NCBI GenBank assembly: GCA_015062245.1
Contig: SUVA01000005.1
Location: 1-64,000, forward strand
DNA: 64,000 bases
Direction of reading: 5' to 3'
Origin: Alphaproteobacteria bacterium
GTDB lineage: Bacteria; Pseudomonadota; Alphaproteobacteria; CAAHEQ01; UBA3637
Position numbers and translations under genes: made by a program. This document shows, in pieces, positions 1-10,125 of the stretch. Within the stretch, counting starts at the first letter, position 1. Every line of letters begins with the position of its first letter. The notes under the pieces are model-generated. The model was given only the letters and a program-made list of their open reading frames with translations. It was not told where the DNA came from and ran no database searches.

Positions 1-1
1 A

Positions 2-1255
2 AATATTGCCACCAACACGACTGCTATCGGTGATTTGGACACACGCTTAGATACAGCCGAAACAAATATCACAAATTTGCAAGGCGATATGACAACAGCG
101 CAAGGAAATATTTCAACCAATACAACAAATATAGCCAGCAACACAAGTGCTATTACTGGTTTACAATCAGCAGTTTCAGGCATTACAGGAGGTTCAGGTA
201 ATATCAACACCACGGGTTCAGCCACGGTTGGCTCTTTAACCACCACAGGCGACGCTACCGTCAATGGTACCCTAACAGCAACCGATATATCCGCCAACGG
301 TGTATCTCTCGGTCAAGCAGAAATTAAGTCAGGTACAACAGTTACCACTCCTGGTGTAGATGGTTATCTTGAAGTAAATGGGGCTGATGGAAGTTATATC
401 CTGTTAAATGGAGAAGATGGTGGTATTTCCGCTGACTATATGATGGCTTATGAAATTGGCTCTTTAGGAACATTAGACGTTTTGGTTGAAGATACTTCTC
501 AACCTGATGGATATCGTTCTGTATTTGAAGCAGACGATTCTGGTAACATCACAAATGAAGGTACTATCACATCAGGTGGTTTAATCACAGCCAAAGGCGG
601 TATTACCACCGCATCCACAGATACTTCAGGAACAACAACATATGCCAATGCCACTTTGGGTGACACAACCGTCAATGGCAACATCACAAATACCGGCACC
701 ATCACATCAGAAGGTTTAATTACTGCCAATGGCGGTTTAACCGTTAAAGATGGTGAAGACCTCACTTTGGGCGGGACAGCCGTCAATGCCATTGATGATG
801 GCACCAGTGGTGTCGTTCCTTTTGCAACAACACCAACGGCCTCAACCACATTGGCCACCGTTGCAACTGTTAAAAATGCCACTTCATCTTTATCGGCCGG
901 TTTGGGCAACTTAAATTATTCCAGCACAAATTACATAAAAGCCGGTGATAATTTAACAAAAGCCGTTTCGGCATTGGATTCCAACTTATATCGTTTGGAA
1001 GAAGATGTGGATGAAATGAACAAAGAAATGAAAGCCGGTTTTGCCAGCGTGGCCGCTTTAAGTGCCCTACAACCCAATGCTCGTGCCTTTAATGACACGC
1101 AAATTTCAATGGGTGTTGGTAACTATCGTGGGCAGACAGGTTTTGCTTTGGGTGGATTCCACTATGTCAATGATAACTTGATGATGAATGTGGGTGCCGC
1201 CTATGCCGGCGATCACAGTGCCACATTCCGTGGTGGTTTGACTTTTGGTTGGTAG
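2..1255 (+). CDS. Trimeric autotransporter adhesin (YadA-like), C-terminal part; 5' end lies outside the window
   Basis: Frame is open to the left edge. Low-complexity T/N/G-rich stalk repeats (NTGTITSEGLITANGG), then a YadA-anchor-like C-terminus (AALSALQPNARAFNDTQISMGVGNYRGQTGFALGGFHYVNDNLMMNVGAAY...GGLTFGW) ending in an aromatic residue. Confidence 0.85.
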   Translation, partial: NIATNTTAIGDLDTRLDTAETNITNLQGDMTTAQGNISTNTTNIASNTSAITGLQSAVSGITGGSGNINTTGSATVGSLTTTGDATVNGTLTATDISANGVSLGQAEIKSGTTVTTPGVDGYLEVNGADGSYILLNGEDGGISADYMMAYEIGSLGTLDVLVEDTSQPDGYRSVFEADDSGNITNEGTITSGGLITAKGGITTASTDTSGTTTYANATLGDTTVNGNITNTGTITSEGLITANGGLTVKDGEDLTLGGTAVNAIDDGTSGVVPFATTPTASTTLATVATVKNATSSLSAGLGNLNYSSTNYIKAGDNLTKAVSALDSNLYRLEEDVDEMNKEMKAGFASVAALSALQPNARAFNDTQISMGVGNYRGQTGFALGGFHYVNDNLMMNVGAAYAGDHSATFRGGLTFGW

Positions 1256-1284
1256 TTGTTAAGACAGTTCCTTTATACCAACCG

Positions 1285-1318
1285 AAGACGGCATTCTTTT
1301 TGGATGCCGTCTTTTTAT
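1285..1318 (+). terminator. Rho-independent terminator
   Basis: AAGACGGCAT-N-ATGCCGTCTT stem followed by T-rich tract, just after the adhesin stop. Confidence 0.8.
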
Positions 1319-1375
1319 ACTTGATTTTTGTGCCAAAATATGCCCTAATATATAAAAAATAAGGGGAAAATAAAT

Positions 1376-2698
1376 ATGTATCATTTTTTGCATTTATTCT
1401 TGGTTGTTTTGTTTTTTATTTCAGCACCTGTTTTGGGCGCCTTAAAAATTGATGTCAGCGGGGCAAAAACCGATCCGATTCCCGTTGCCCTGCCCGATTT
1501 TGCGGTGCAAGACATTCAATTGCAGGATATGGCAAAAAAAATAACCCAAGTGGTTAAAAATGATTTGGAAAGTTCGGGACTGTTCCGTGTGGTGGATCAG
1601 GATGCCTATTTGCAAACTTTCCTGTCCCTGAAAGACAAACCAAACTTTACCGATTGGCAGATTTTGAACGCCCAAGGGTTGATTCAGGGCGAAATCACCA
1701 AAAATCCAAATGGCGATTTAAAGGTGTCTTTTGTGTTGTGGGATATTTATACAACCAATCAATTGATGCCCCAAAGGAACCTGAACGCCAATGAAAATAA
1801 ATGGCGCAAATTGGCCCATATCGTGTCGGATACGGTGTATGAACGTATGACAGGCGATACGGGATACTTTGATTCAAAAATTGCTTTTGTATCCGAAACA
1901 GGAAAACCAAATAAACGCAAACGCCGTTTGGCTGTCATGGATTTGGACGGCGAAAATTTGCAATTTCTGACCGATGATAAAGAGGTCGTTATGACACCCC
2001 GTTTTTCACCAAATGCCAAAGAAATAACTTATATGTCCTATAAATCAGGCGAACCAAAGGTTTATTTGATGAATCTGCAAACGGGCGAAAGTTCTTTGGT
2101 CGGACAATTCAAAGGGATGTCCTTTGCACCCCGTTTTTCACCTGATGGCAAAAAATTGATTATGTCTTTATCCGAAAAAGGAAACAGTGAAATTTATCTG
2201 TATGATATTGCCTCTAAACAACAAAAAAAGCTGACCACTCATCCGGCAATTGATACTTCGCCCAGCTTTTCAAAGGATGGGAAAAGCATTGTTTTTAACT
2301 CGGACAGAGGCGGAACGCAACAACTGTATGTCATGGACGCCAACGGTGAAAATGTTCATCGTATCAGCTATGGCGAAGGCACTTATGCCACACCAGTTTG
2401 GTCGCCACGGGGGGATTATATCGCCTTTACAAAAATCAAAAACGGCACATTCTATATCGGTTTAATGCGCCCGGACGGAAGCGGAGAACGCTTGATTGCC
2501 GAAGGATTCTTGGTGGAAGGACCAAGCTGGTCACCAAACGGTCGGTTTTTGGCCTTTGCACGTCAAGAAAAAAGCTCCCGTTCCAAACAATCAGGCAATC
2601 CACAAATCTATTCCATTGACGTAACAGGATATAACGAACGCATCTTTGAAACACCAAAGGAAGCCTCTGATCCATCTTGGTCGCCCTTATTACATTAA
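1376..2698 (+). CDS. tolB: Tol-Pal system beta-propeller protein TolB
   Basis: Signal peptide, N-terminal TolB domain and repeated propeller motifs (PRFSPNAKEITYMSY, PRFSPDGKKLIMSLS, PSFSKDGKSIVFNSDRGG, PVWSPRGDYIAFT). Confidence 0.93.
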   Translation: MYHFLHLFLVVLFFISAPVLGALKIDVSGAKTDPIPVALPDFAVQDIQLQDMAKKITQVVKNDLESSGLFRVVDQDAYLQTFLSLKDKPNFTDWQILNAQGLIQGEITKNPNGDLKVSFVLWDIYTTNQLMPQRNLNANENKWRKLAHIVSDTVYERMTGDTGYFDSKIAFVSETGKPNKRKRRLAVMDLDGENLQFLTDDKEVVMTPRFSPNAKEITYMSYKSGEPKVYLMNLQTGESSLVGQFKGMSFAPRFSPDGKKLIMSLSEKGNSEIYLYDIASKQQKKLTTHPAIDTSPSFSKDGKSIVFNSDRGGTQQLYVMDANGENVHRISYGEGTYATPVWSPRGDYIAFTKIKNGTFYIGLMRPDGSGERLIAEGFLVEGPSWSPNGRFLAFARQEKSSRSKQSGNPQIYSIDVTGYNERIFETPKEASDPSWSPLLH

Positions 2699-4047
2699 AA
2701 GTTATTCTTTTTGCGGTCTTCCAAAAATTCCTGTAACCAATGGTTAAAATAACGACCGTCAACAAAATCAGGTGTATTGATAATTTCCTGTAATAAGGGA
2801 ATTGTTGTTTGGACACCCTCTATTACAAACTCATTTAAAGCACGTTTCAAACGCAACAACATTCCGTTGCGTGTACGACCGGCCACAATCAGTTTGGCAA
2901 CCAAGCTGTCATAGTTCGGAGGCACAACACAACCGGCGTACATACCCGAATCCACACGAACAGACAGACCACCTGGCACGTGCCATCCTGTGATTTTTCC
3001 AGGACAAGGACGGAAGTTTGTCGGATCTTCCGCATTGATACGGCACTCAATCACATGACCTGTCGGACGTAATTCAGATTGTTCAACACTCAACGGCAAG
3101 CCAGCGGCCAACTGAATCTGCTCCCGAACAATATCAAAAGTGTATAACATTTCCGTAATGGGGTGTTCCACCTGAACCCGTGTGTTCATTTCCATAAAGT
3201 AAAACTGACCGTTTTGATACAGATACTCCACTGTCCCCACATTGGTGTAACCCAACTTTTTCACAGCATTGACCGTCATACGCCCCAAAGATTCACGTTG
3301 TTCGGCATTTAAAGCCGGTGAAGGTGTTTCTTCAATTATCTTTTGGTTATTGCGTTGAATAGAACAATCTCTTTCCCCCAAATGAATCACATTACCAAAA
3401 TCATCGGCCAAAATCTGAACCTCTATATGACGCGGTGTTTCCAAATACTTTTCCATATAAAGATCGGGATTTCCAAAAGCTTTACGCGCTTCATTTTGTG
3501 CCAAAGCAAAAGCCTGAGGTAATTCCTGTTCATTATGTGCTAAACGCATACCCTTACCACCACCGCCAGCGGCCGCCTTTACCAAAACAGGATATCCGAT
3601 TTTTCGGGCAGATTCCATAGCTTCTTGAACATTTCTCAATAAAGAAGAACCTGGAATAATCGGCAAGCCAGCATCTTGTGCCAAACGACGCGCATTTATC
3701 TTATCACCCATTTGACGTATCATTTGGGGTTTAGGACCGATAAACTTTATACCGTGCGCTTCCACCATATCGGCAAAATCGGCATTTTCCGCCAAAAAAC
3801 CATAACCGGGGTGAATCGCATCTGCCCCTGTCAGCATGGCCGCCGCAATAATGTTTGCTTTATTTAAATAAGAATCAATAGCCGCCGCCGGACCGATACA
3901 AACCGATTCATCGGCCAACTTAACATGCATGGCATCGGCATCCACGGTTGAATGAACCGCCACTGTTTTAATCCCCATCTCACGACACGCGCGATGTATC
4001 CGCAGTGCGATTTCCCCCCGAGCAGCGATTAAAATCTTATCAAACAT
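2695..4047 (-). CDS. accC: Acetyl-CoA carboxylase, biotin carboxylase subunit
   Basis: MFDKILIAARGEIALRIHRACREMGI; AAAGGGGKGMR ATP-grasp motif; EMNTRVQVEHPITE. Confidence 0.96.
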   Translation of the reverse strand: MFDKILIAARGEIALRIHRACREMGIKTVAVHSTVDADAMHVKLADESVCIGPAAAIDSYLNKANIIAAAMLTGADAIHPGYGFLAENADFADMVEAHGIKFIGPKPQMIRQMGDKINARRLAQDAGLPIIPGSSLLRNVQEAMESARKIGYPVLVKAAAGGGGKGMRLAHNEQELPQAFALAQNEARKAFGNPDLYMEKYLETPRHIEVQILADDFGNVIHLGERDCSIQRNNQKIIEETPSPALNAEQRESLGRMTVNAVKKLGYTNVGTVEYLYQNGQFYFMEMNTRVQVEHPITEMLYTFDIVREQIQLAAGLPLSVEQSELRPTGHVIECRINAEDPTNFRPCPGKITGWHVPGGLSVRVDSGMYAGCVVPPNYDSLVAKLIVAGRTRNGMLLRLKRALNEFVIEGVQTTIPLLQEIINTPDFVDGRYFNHWLQEFLEDRKKNNF

Positions 4048-4050
4048 GCC

Positions 4051-4476
4051 TTATTCCAATTCAAACAAAGGTTGATTATATTCCACCGGCACGCCCGAAT
4101 CAATCAAAACAGCTTTGATTTTTCCGGCCTTTTGGGCTGTAATCGGGTTAAAGGTCTTCATGGCCTCCACCAAGCAAATGGTTTGGCCGACCGAAACCGT
4201 ATCACCAACTTTAACATAGGCCGGTGCATCCGGACTGGGCGATAAATAAACAACCCCGACCATCGGCGAAGTTAAAATATTTTTTTCTTCTTTTGGTTTA
4301 TCGGCTGAAATCTGTTGCGATTGTGCCACCGGCTGAACCACAGGAACAGCCTGAGCCTGCACCTGCCCCACAACCTTTAATAACACACCGTTTTCTTGAT
4401 ATTCTATTTCGTGTAGATTATTTTCTTTTAACAAAGCCGATAACTCTTTAATAAGTTCTTTATGTTCTGCTTTCAT
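4051..4476 (-). CDS. accB: Acetyl-CoA carboxylase, biotin carboxyl carrier protein
   Basis: Biotinyl-lysine motif VEAMKTFNPI; adjacent to accC. Confidence 0.95.
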   Translation of the reverse strand: MKAEHKELIKELSALLKENNLHEIEYQENGVLLKVVGQVQAQAVPVVQPVAQSQQISADKPKEEKNILTSPMVGVVYLSPSPDAPAYVKVGDTVSVGQTICLVEAMKTFNPITAQKAGKIKAVLIDSGVPVEYNQPLFELE

Positions 4477-4668
4477 TTTTTCCTCATAGAAAGTTATGTT
4501 GATATTATACCACGATATTTAAAATTATTGCAAAACAACTTTTATGACAAAATATTACAATTAAAAATAAGTTTTTTTTATTTTTTTTCATTTTTTTTAA
4601 AAAAAAGTTATTTTTTTACTTGCAATTTAAAAAAAAATGTGGCATAATCATTTTTGCATTCACGGAAT

Positions 4669-4743
4669 GCGGGTGTAGCTCAGGGGTAGAGCGCAACCTT
4701 GCCAAGGTTGATGTCGAGGGTTCAAATCCCTTCGCCCGCTCCA
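4669..4743 (+). tRNA. tRNA-Gly (GCC)
   Basis: GCGGGTG...CTTGCCAAG anticodon arm...GGTTCAAATCC T arm...CGCCCGCTCCA with encoded CCA. Confidence 0.93.
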
Positions 4744-4862
4744 AAAAACAAACCGTCCGAAAGGGCGGTTTTTTTGTTGGAAGTGGTAAGGGGTGAACCC
4801 GAGCAGAGGGTTCAGCCGTAGTGAATACGAAGGCGGCCCAAAGGGTGAGGCTTTAGCCGAAT

Positions 4863-4882
4863 AAATCCCTTCGCCCGCTCCA
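4863..4882 (+). repeat. Direct repeat of the tRNA-Gly 3' end (AAATCCCTTCGCCCGCTCCA)
   Basis: 20-bp identity to 4724-4743, about 120 bp downstream of the tRNA. Confidence 0.85.
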
Positions 4883-5033
4883 AATTTCAAAGGACCGAAA
4901 AATCGGTCCTTTTTTTGCTTTATCAATCATAACTCTTTAATCTTATCACACAAATATTCACAGATATTCTCTTTTTCACAATAAAAAAGCCCCATTATTC
5001 ATGGGGCCGGAACAGAAAACCGTCAAAAATATA

Positions 5034-5345
5034 TTAAATATTTTCTTGAATCCAAGATTCCAATTCTGCCTTGGCGCAGGCACCGTTATGAACAGCTTTC
5101 ACCTGACCATCTTTAAACAAAATCAAATGCGGAATACTTTGAATTTCATATTTTTCGGCAACTTTTGGGGCTTCATCCACATCCACCTTATAAACATCCA
5201 AATGGGACATTTGATTTGAAACTTCCTCAACCAACGGCAACATTTGACGACATGGACCACACCATACCGCAAAAAAATCAACCAAAACAGGCTTGGTTGC
5301 CTTTAAAACTTTTTCTTCAAAATTTGTATCATTAATAATTTCCAT
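5034..5345 (-). CDS. trxA: Thioredoxin
   Basis: DFFAVWCGPCRQMLP active site and thioredoxin fold motifs; start refined to MEIINDTNFE. Confidence 0.95.
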   Translation of the reverse strand: MEIINDTNFEEKVLKATKPVLVDFFAVWCGPCRQMLPLVEEVSNQMSHLDVYKVDVDEAPKVAEKYEIQSIPHLILFKDGQVKAVHNGACAKAELESWIQENI

Positions 5346-5405
5346 TTTTCCTCCTTTTGGATACACCTTTATATATACTTCTTTGTAAATAAAGTCAAGA
5401 ACTTT

Positions 5406-7091
5406 TTATGCCGAACACATTTGATACATCGGCCATTGGCCGGCCACAATCTCATCCAAAGAAGAATTATCCAAGCCCATTAAATTCAAATAAACCCAAT
5501 AATTGACTAAAATTCTTTCCACAAAAGTTCTGGTTTCCTTAGATGGAATTGTTTCCAAAAACAACAAAGGATCATCTTGATATTTCATCTTTTTTTCCCA
5601 GCGTTTTAAATTCCCCGGCCCTGCATTATAGGCAACGGCCAGCTTTATCAGATTATTTTGAATATGTGGTAAATTCAACAGTTCTTTCAAATACGCCTGG
5701 CCTAACCTTAAATTATATTCAGGTTGTTTTAAATGCTTTGTTTTATATTCACATTGAAGCTTATTTGCTTGTTCTTTGGCCGTTGCCGGCATCAACTGCA
5801 TCAATCCCAAAGCCCCGACAGAACTTTCCGCACGATGGTTGAAACAAGATTCTTGACGCACAAACGCATACACCAACGCTTTATCCAACTGCCAACTGTC
5901 TTGTGGTTCCCAATCCGGCAATGGATAACGTATATTTTCACCATTTAAAATCCCCGTTAAACCTTGCAAAACATCCTCAAAATCATGTTCTTTTGAGACA
6001 GCCCATAAAATTTGACGTGTTTCATCATTTGATTCCAAATAAAGTTTTGTTAATTCTTCAACTGCCCAACGTTCCTGCCCCAATTGGCGTAGCCCATAAA
6101 ACCTGTCCAGCGCCGGATGAGAAAAAGAATCTATCAATTTTTCATCTGCATAAATCGGTTCTTCCCATTCATGATTCAAATCTTTTCCCAATAAACGTAT
6201 TGCCAAAACCCCATAAAAGTATCTGGGATATGCTGATGCTATTTCCAAATAATCCCCTACTTCGTCATAATTTTTCAAACGCATCAACCCCCTAGCAGTC
6301 CAAAAAGCCGAAGCTGTTTTCAACGAAGGATCTTTTGCTTTATGACACGTTTTTTTAAAATAATCTGTTGCTTTTAAATAATCTCCTTGACGCCAAAGAA
6401 TCAATCCTGTCATCCAATTTGTTACAGGATGATCTGTATTTTTATAGGCTTTTTTTAACTGTTCATCAGCCAAATCATCACGACCGTCCAAAAAATAAGA
6501 AAAAGCCAAAGACGTTCTGGCATTAGCCAATGCTTTTTTATTCAAGGTTTTTTGCGTATGATAGTCATCTAACAATTTTTTGGCATTTAATGTATTTCCT
6601 CGTCCAAGATGACGATTAAATTTTTTCATAATTCTGTTTGCCTCTTTTTGACTGCTCCCTGATATTTTTTCAGGCAAAAGCCCCTTTGTCATGTCGCTAG
6701 GTTCTAACCGATAAATGGAATCACAGGCATTCGTGAGTCCGCCAAAAATCCCCTTTGGACGAGATAAATTTTTTGTTTTCTTTTGTTTGCCCAGGGCGTA
6801 AATTTCCGTAGCCACAGGATGATCTGAATAGTTTTCCATCCATTCATAAATTTCCTTTTTACCGGTCTGATATCCTTTGGCAAAATATCTTTGATACAAG
6901 ACATAACCCAACAATAAAGGATTTTGGATTTGCTCTTGTTTAATTTTTGCCTGTTTTATCTGTCCAACTTCCTGTAAATCAAAAATTTCACGATAAAGGA
7001 CTTCATCTGTATCAGAAAGAACACCTGCATGAACCGAAAAAGCCCCAAGTACACAAAATAAAAACGAAGAAATAAAAAATCTAAATATCAT
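5406..7091 (-). CDS. Soluble lytic murein transglycosylase (Slt-like)
   Basis: C-terminal SLT motifs FVRQESCFNHRAESSVGALGLMQLMPATA and VAYNAGPGNLKRW; helical-repeat N-terminus with signal peptide. Confidence 0.9.
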   Translation of the reverse strand: MIFRFFISSFLFCVLGAFSVHAGVLSDTDEVLYREIFDLQEVGQIKQAKIKQEQIQNPLLLGYVLYQRYFAKGYQTGKKEIYEWMENYSDHPVATEIYALGKQKKTKNLSRPKGIFGGLTNACDSIYRLEPSDMTKGLLPEKISGSSQKEANRIMKKFNRHLGRGNTLNAKKLLDDYHTQKTLNKKALANARTSLAFSYFLDGRDDLADEQLKKAYKNTDHPVTNWMTGLILWRQGDYLKATDYFKKTCHKAKDPSLKTASAFWTARGLMRLKNYDEVGDYLEIASAYPRYFYGVLAIRLLGKDLNHEWEEPIYADEKLIDSFSHPALDRFYGLRQLGQERWAVEELTKLYLESNDETRQILWAVSKEHDFEDVLQGLTGILNGENIRYPLPDWEPQDSWQLDKALVYAFVRQESCFNHRAESSVGALGLMQLMPATAKEQANKLQCEYKTKHLKQPEYNLRLGQAYLKELLNLPHIQNNLIKLAVAYNAGPGNLKRWEKKMKYQDDPLLFLETIPSKETRTFVERILVNYWVYLNLMGLDNSSLDEIVAGQWPMYQMCSA

Positions 7092-7765
7092 CGGGATGAA
7101 TTAATTGGAACAAACAAGATTTTTTCACGGCACTTTTTATCACTCATACGTTCCACTTTGCAAACATCAATTTGAATGTCGGGAATTTGAAGAATAAAAT
7201 CACAGGCTTCACCAACAATTTGAACAGATGAACGAACTTTTCCATCGGGCTGTATATTTTCAAATTTAAATTCTTCTTGCTGATCACCAATCCCCAAAGT
7301 ACCTGAAATTTCCTGAACAGTCCTTTTCGTATCATTAAACAAAATAAAATATCCCGAACAGTAAGAAACTGTTTTTATCGGCGACGGATAATTTTTAATA
7401 TCATTTAACGCCACATAAATCAACCGATCTTTATCTTCTTCCGATTCCTCCTCTTCTTCGGTTGTCATTTCCTGTTCTGTTTCAGGTTGAGATTCTGGCA
7501 CTTCTTCTTGAACTAAAACAGTTTCTTCCTCTTGTATTATTTCTTCTTCGTTTTGCTGAACCTCTGGCTCTGTTTCTTCTTGAATTTCAGCCTGTTCATT
7601 CAATAAGTTTTCAGCTTCTGTTCCCCCAATATCATCACTTTCTGCCTCTACTTGAATGACGCCAAAATCCAATTCAGGAAACAAAGACGGTTCTTCCTTG
7701 CTTTGGGCAAAACAAACACCTGAGAGCAACATCAAAGATGAAAATAAAAAAATATTTCTTTTCAT
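7088..7765 (-). CDS. Hypothetical exported protein with Glu-rich linker
   Basis: Signal peptide MKRNIFLFSSLMLLSGVCFAQ, Glu/Gln-rich region, small Cys-containing C-terminal domain; overlaps the slt start. Confidence 0.6.
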   Translation of the reverse strand: MKRNIFLFSSLMLLSGVCFAQSKEEPSLFPELDFGVIQVEAESDDIGGTEAENLLNEQAEIQEETEPEVQQNEEEIIQEEETVLVQEEVPESQPETEQEMTTEEEEESEEDKDRLIYVALNDIKNYPSPIKTVSYCSGYFILFNDTKRTVQEISGTLGIGDQQEEFKFENIQPDGKVRSSVQIVGEACDFILQIPDIQIDVCKVERMSDKKCREKILFVPINSSR

Positions 7766-7866
7766 AAAATTCCCCCTTTACTTTTTTATATTTTTAATAC
7801 AGAATATAATCCAGTATAAAAAATCTTTAAAAAAAAGCAACTATTTTTTCAAAAAAAGAGGACTTT

Positions 7867-8748
7867 ATGAAAAATATTCAACTGATTGCACCGGCCAGCT
7901 ATGTACCCAATCTGACAAAAAACGAACTGTCAACCTTAAAAAAACAATTAGAACAAATTGATATAAAAGTGAATTACACCGATAACTTGTTTAAGGAAAA
8001 GTTTTTTTGGGCCGGAGAAGACAAAATCAGATTAAACGAACTTGAAAACGCCTTTTTAAATGATGATACAGATGCCATTTTGGCTTTGCGTGGCGGTGAA
8101 GGTTCTATGCGCCTTTTGGATAAAATTGACTATCACAAACTAAAAAAGAATAACAAACCTTTGTTTGGTTTTTCGGATATTACAGCCTTACAAAACGCCC
8201 TTTGGAAAAAAGCAAAAATACAATCTTTCACTGGTTTTTTAGGATGTTATGGAACAAAAAAGATAACGCCCACTTTATTTAAAAACTTAAAATTGGCTTT
8301 GAATAATAAAATTGAACAAATCCCAACAAAAACAATCAAATCAGGAAAAGCCGATGGAATATTGCTGGGCGGAAATTTGACAACGTTTACAGCCCTGTTG
8401 GGAACGCCTTATATGCCCAAAATGAACAACAATATATTACTTTTAGAAGAAACATCTACACCGGCTTACCGTTTGGACAGAATGCTTACACAACTGAAAC
8501 TGGCCGGCATTTTTGATAATATAAGCGGTCTAATCTTGGGCGATATGACGGCAAACCTAAAACCATCGGATAAAAAATTGGCTCAATTGATTCTCAAAGA
8601 TCATTTATCATACATAAAATGTCCCATTGTAAAAATACCAAAATACTCACATAAAAACGGGCAGATTATTTTACCCATTGGCGTTAAAGCAAAAATAGAT
8701 ACAGATAAAAATTACTTATACCTTGACAAATTAAAAAATTTCATTTAA
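7867..8748 (+). CDS. LD-carboxypeptidase (peptidase S66 family)
   Basis: APASYVPN start, LRGGEGSMRLLDKIDY, GFSDITALQ, GGNLTTFTALLGTPY, LLEETSTPAYRLDRML. Confidence 0.88.
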   Translation: MKNIQLIAPASYVPNLTKNELSTLKKQLEQIDIKVNYTDNLFKEKFFWAGEDKIRLNELENAFLNDDTDAILALRGGEGSMRLLDKIDYHKLKKNNKPLFGFSDITALQNALWKKAKIQSFTGFLGCYGTKKITPTLFKNLKLALNNKIEQIPTKTIKSGKADGILLGGNLTTFTALLGTPYMPKMNNNILLLEETSTPAYRLDRMLTQLKLAGIFDNISGLILGDMTANLKPSDKKLAQLILKDHLSYIKCPIVKIPKYSHKNGQIILPIGVKAKIDTDKNYLYLDKLKNFI

Positions 8749-8778
8749 CTTAAATCTATACATTAAAAGGAGTATAAA

Positions 8779-9558
8779 ATGTTCAAAAAATTATTAAAAT
8801 TCATTTTAAAAACATTGGCTTGGTTGATCGGCTTATTGGTTATTTTAGCAACCATTGGTTACCTGACAATAAACTTTTGGATCAAACCTTTAATCAGTTA
8901 TGCTGTTCCCAAAATCACAAAAACAACAGCCGTGTTGGAAAGCGCCGATATTTCACCATTATCAGGTCGCATCACCTTGAAAGGATTAAAAATTGGCAAT
9001 CCCGCAGGCTTCACCGAACCATATATTTTTGAATTGGGTGAATTTGCTGTTCAATTTCAACCAAAAACAATTTTATCCAATAAAATCATTGTGGACAGTG
9101 TTCTTATTAAAGGCACTCAGATTACAGCCGAAATCAACAAGAATGCTCAAACAAATTTGCTTGCATTGAATGAAAACGTACAATCTGTATTAAATTCAAA
9201 AACACAAACCGTTCCAACAAAGCAAAACGACACACAAAAAACACCTTCCAAATCCCAAAAATCGGTTGTTATCAAAGATTTACAAATTTTAGATACAACA
9301 ATTCGTTTTGCTGTGATGGGGCATTCTTCAAGCGTAAATTTGCCCAATATTCAAGAAAAAAATATTGGTGAAAAGAAAAATATGTCTTTAAAACAAACAT
9401 TCCAATTGCTTGTTGATAAATTGACATTAGAGCCCATCAAAGAAATGCAAAAAGCGACACAAAACGCACTTAAAGATGCTTTGAATAAAATTTCCGAACG
9501 GGCAAAAGAAAATAAAAATGTAAAAACGTTGTCAAATGTGCTTTCAAATATTTTTTAA
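8779..9558 (+). CDS. AsmA/DUF748-like envelope protein
   Basis: N-terminal TM and AsmA-like repeat (ESADISPLSGRITLKGLKIGNPAGFTEPYIFELGEFAVQFQPKTIL). Confidence 0.6.
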   Translation: MFKKLLKFILKTLAWLIGLLVILATIGYLTINFWIKPLISYAVPKITKTTAVLESADISPLSGRITLKGLKIGNPAGFTEPYIFELGEFAVQFQPKTILSNKIIVDSVLIKGTQITAEINKNAQTNLLALNENVQSVLNSKTQTVPTKQNDTQKTPSKSQKSVVIKDLQILDTTIRFAVMGHSSSVNLPNIQEKNIGEKKNMSLKQTFQLLVDKLTLEPIKEMQKATQNALKDALNKISERAKENKNVKTLSNVLSNIF

Positions 9559-9613
9559 AAGGCATAAAAAACAGCGTTTTAGATTTGTTATTTTCTAAAA
9601 AATCAAATGTAAA

Positions 9614-9670
9614 AAACACTCTCGGAAATATCAGGGTAATAGATGTCCTGAAATTCCGAGAGTTTTTAAG
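9614..9670. terminator. Bidirectional intergenic terminator hairpin
   Basis: Long imperfect stem CTCTCGGAA...TCAGG/CCTGA...TTCCGAGAG with flanking A and T runs between convergent genes. Confidence 0.7.
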
Positions 9671-9694
9671 AAAACACTTTTTATCGGATAAAAA

Positions 9695-10060
9695 TTATTC
9701 TTCTTCCAAGTTATTTAATACTTCTTTTAACAAATCTATTTGTTCTTGCGCCAATTGTTCTTTTTCTTTTTCCAAAACATAAGAAAAATAATCCAAAATC
9801 AACTTATTCCACTGGGGTTGATTTTTATAATATTTTTCAACCAATGACAATGCTTCTTCCCATGGTATTTGCGCAACATCCTGAATCCCCAACAAAAAGG
9901 AAATCATTTTAGCAAGTTCCTTGTCGGCCGTTTCAACATCAAAATTTTCAACTGACACAGAATCCATATTTATTGTTAAGGCCGGCGCCGTTTGCAAAAC
10001 AGAACGTTGCTGATAGAACTTTTTATAAATTTGAAAAAGTAACGTTTGCGAGTTCGTCAT
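9695..10060 (-). CDS. Hypothetical protein
   Basis: Complete 121-aa ORF in an intergenic slot; no recognised motif. Confidence 0.5.
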   Translation of the reverse strand: MTNSQTLLFQIYKKFYQQRSVLQTAPALTINMDSVSVENFDVETADKELAKMISFLLGIQDVAQIPWEEALSLVEKYYKNQPQWNKLILDYFSYVLEKEKEQLAQEQIDLLKEVLNNLEEE

Positions 10061-10125
10061 TTTATCCCCCCTCTTTTTTTTAAAGATTAGCCAAAATAAA
10101 TCAAATAGTCAAGTTTTTTGTGTCA

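Noticed and set aside
499-909. 136-aa minus-strand ORF antisense to the adhesin
   Set aside because: Mirror of a low-complexity Thr/Gly/Asn-rich coding region; no SD and no recognisable domain.
4660-4926. 88-aa minus-strand ORF ending GRRDLNPRHQPWQGCALPLSYTRIP
   Set aside because: Spurious ORF antisense to tRNA-Gly, a well-known annotation artefact.
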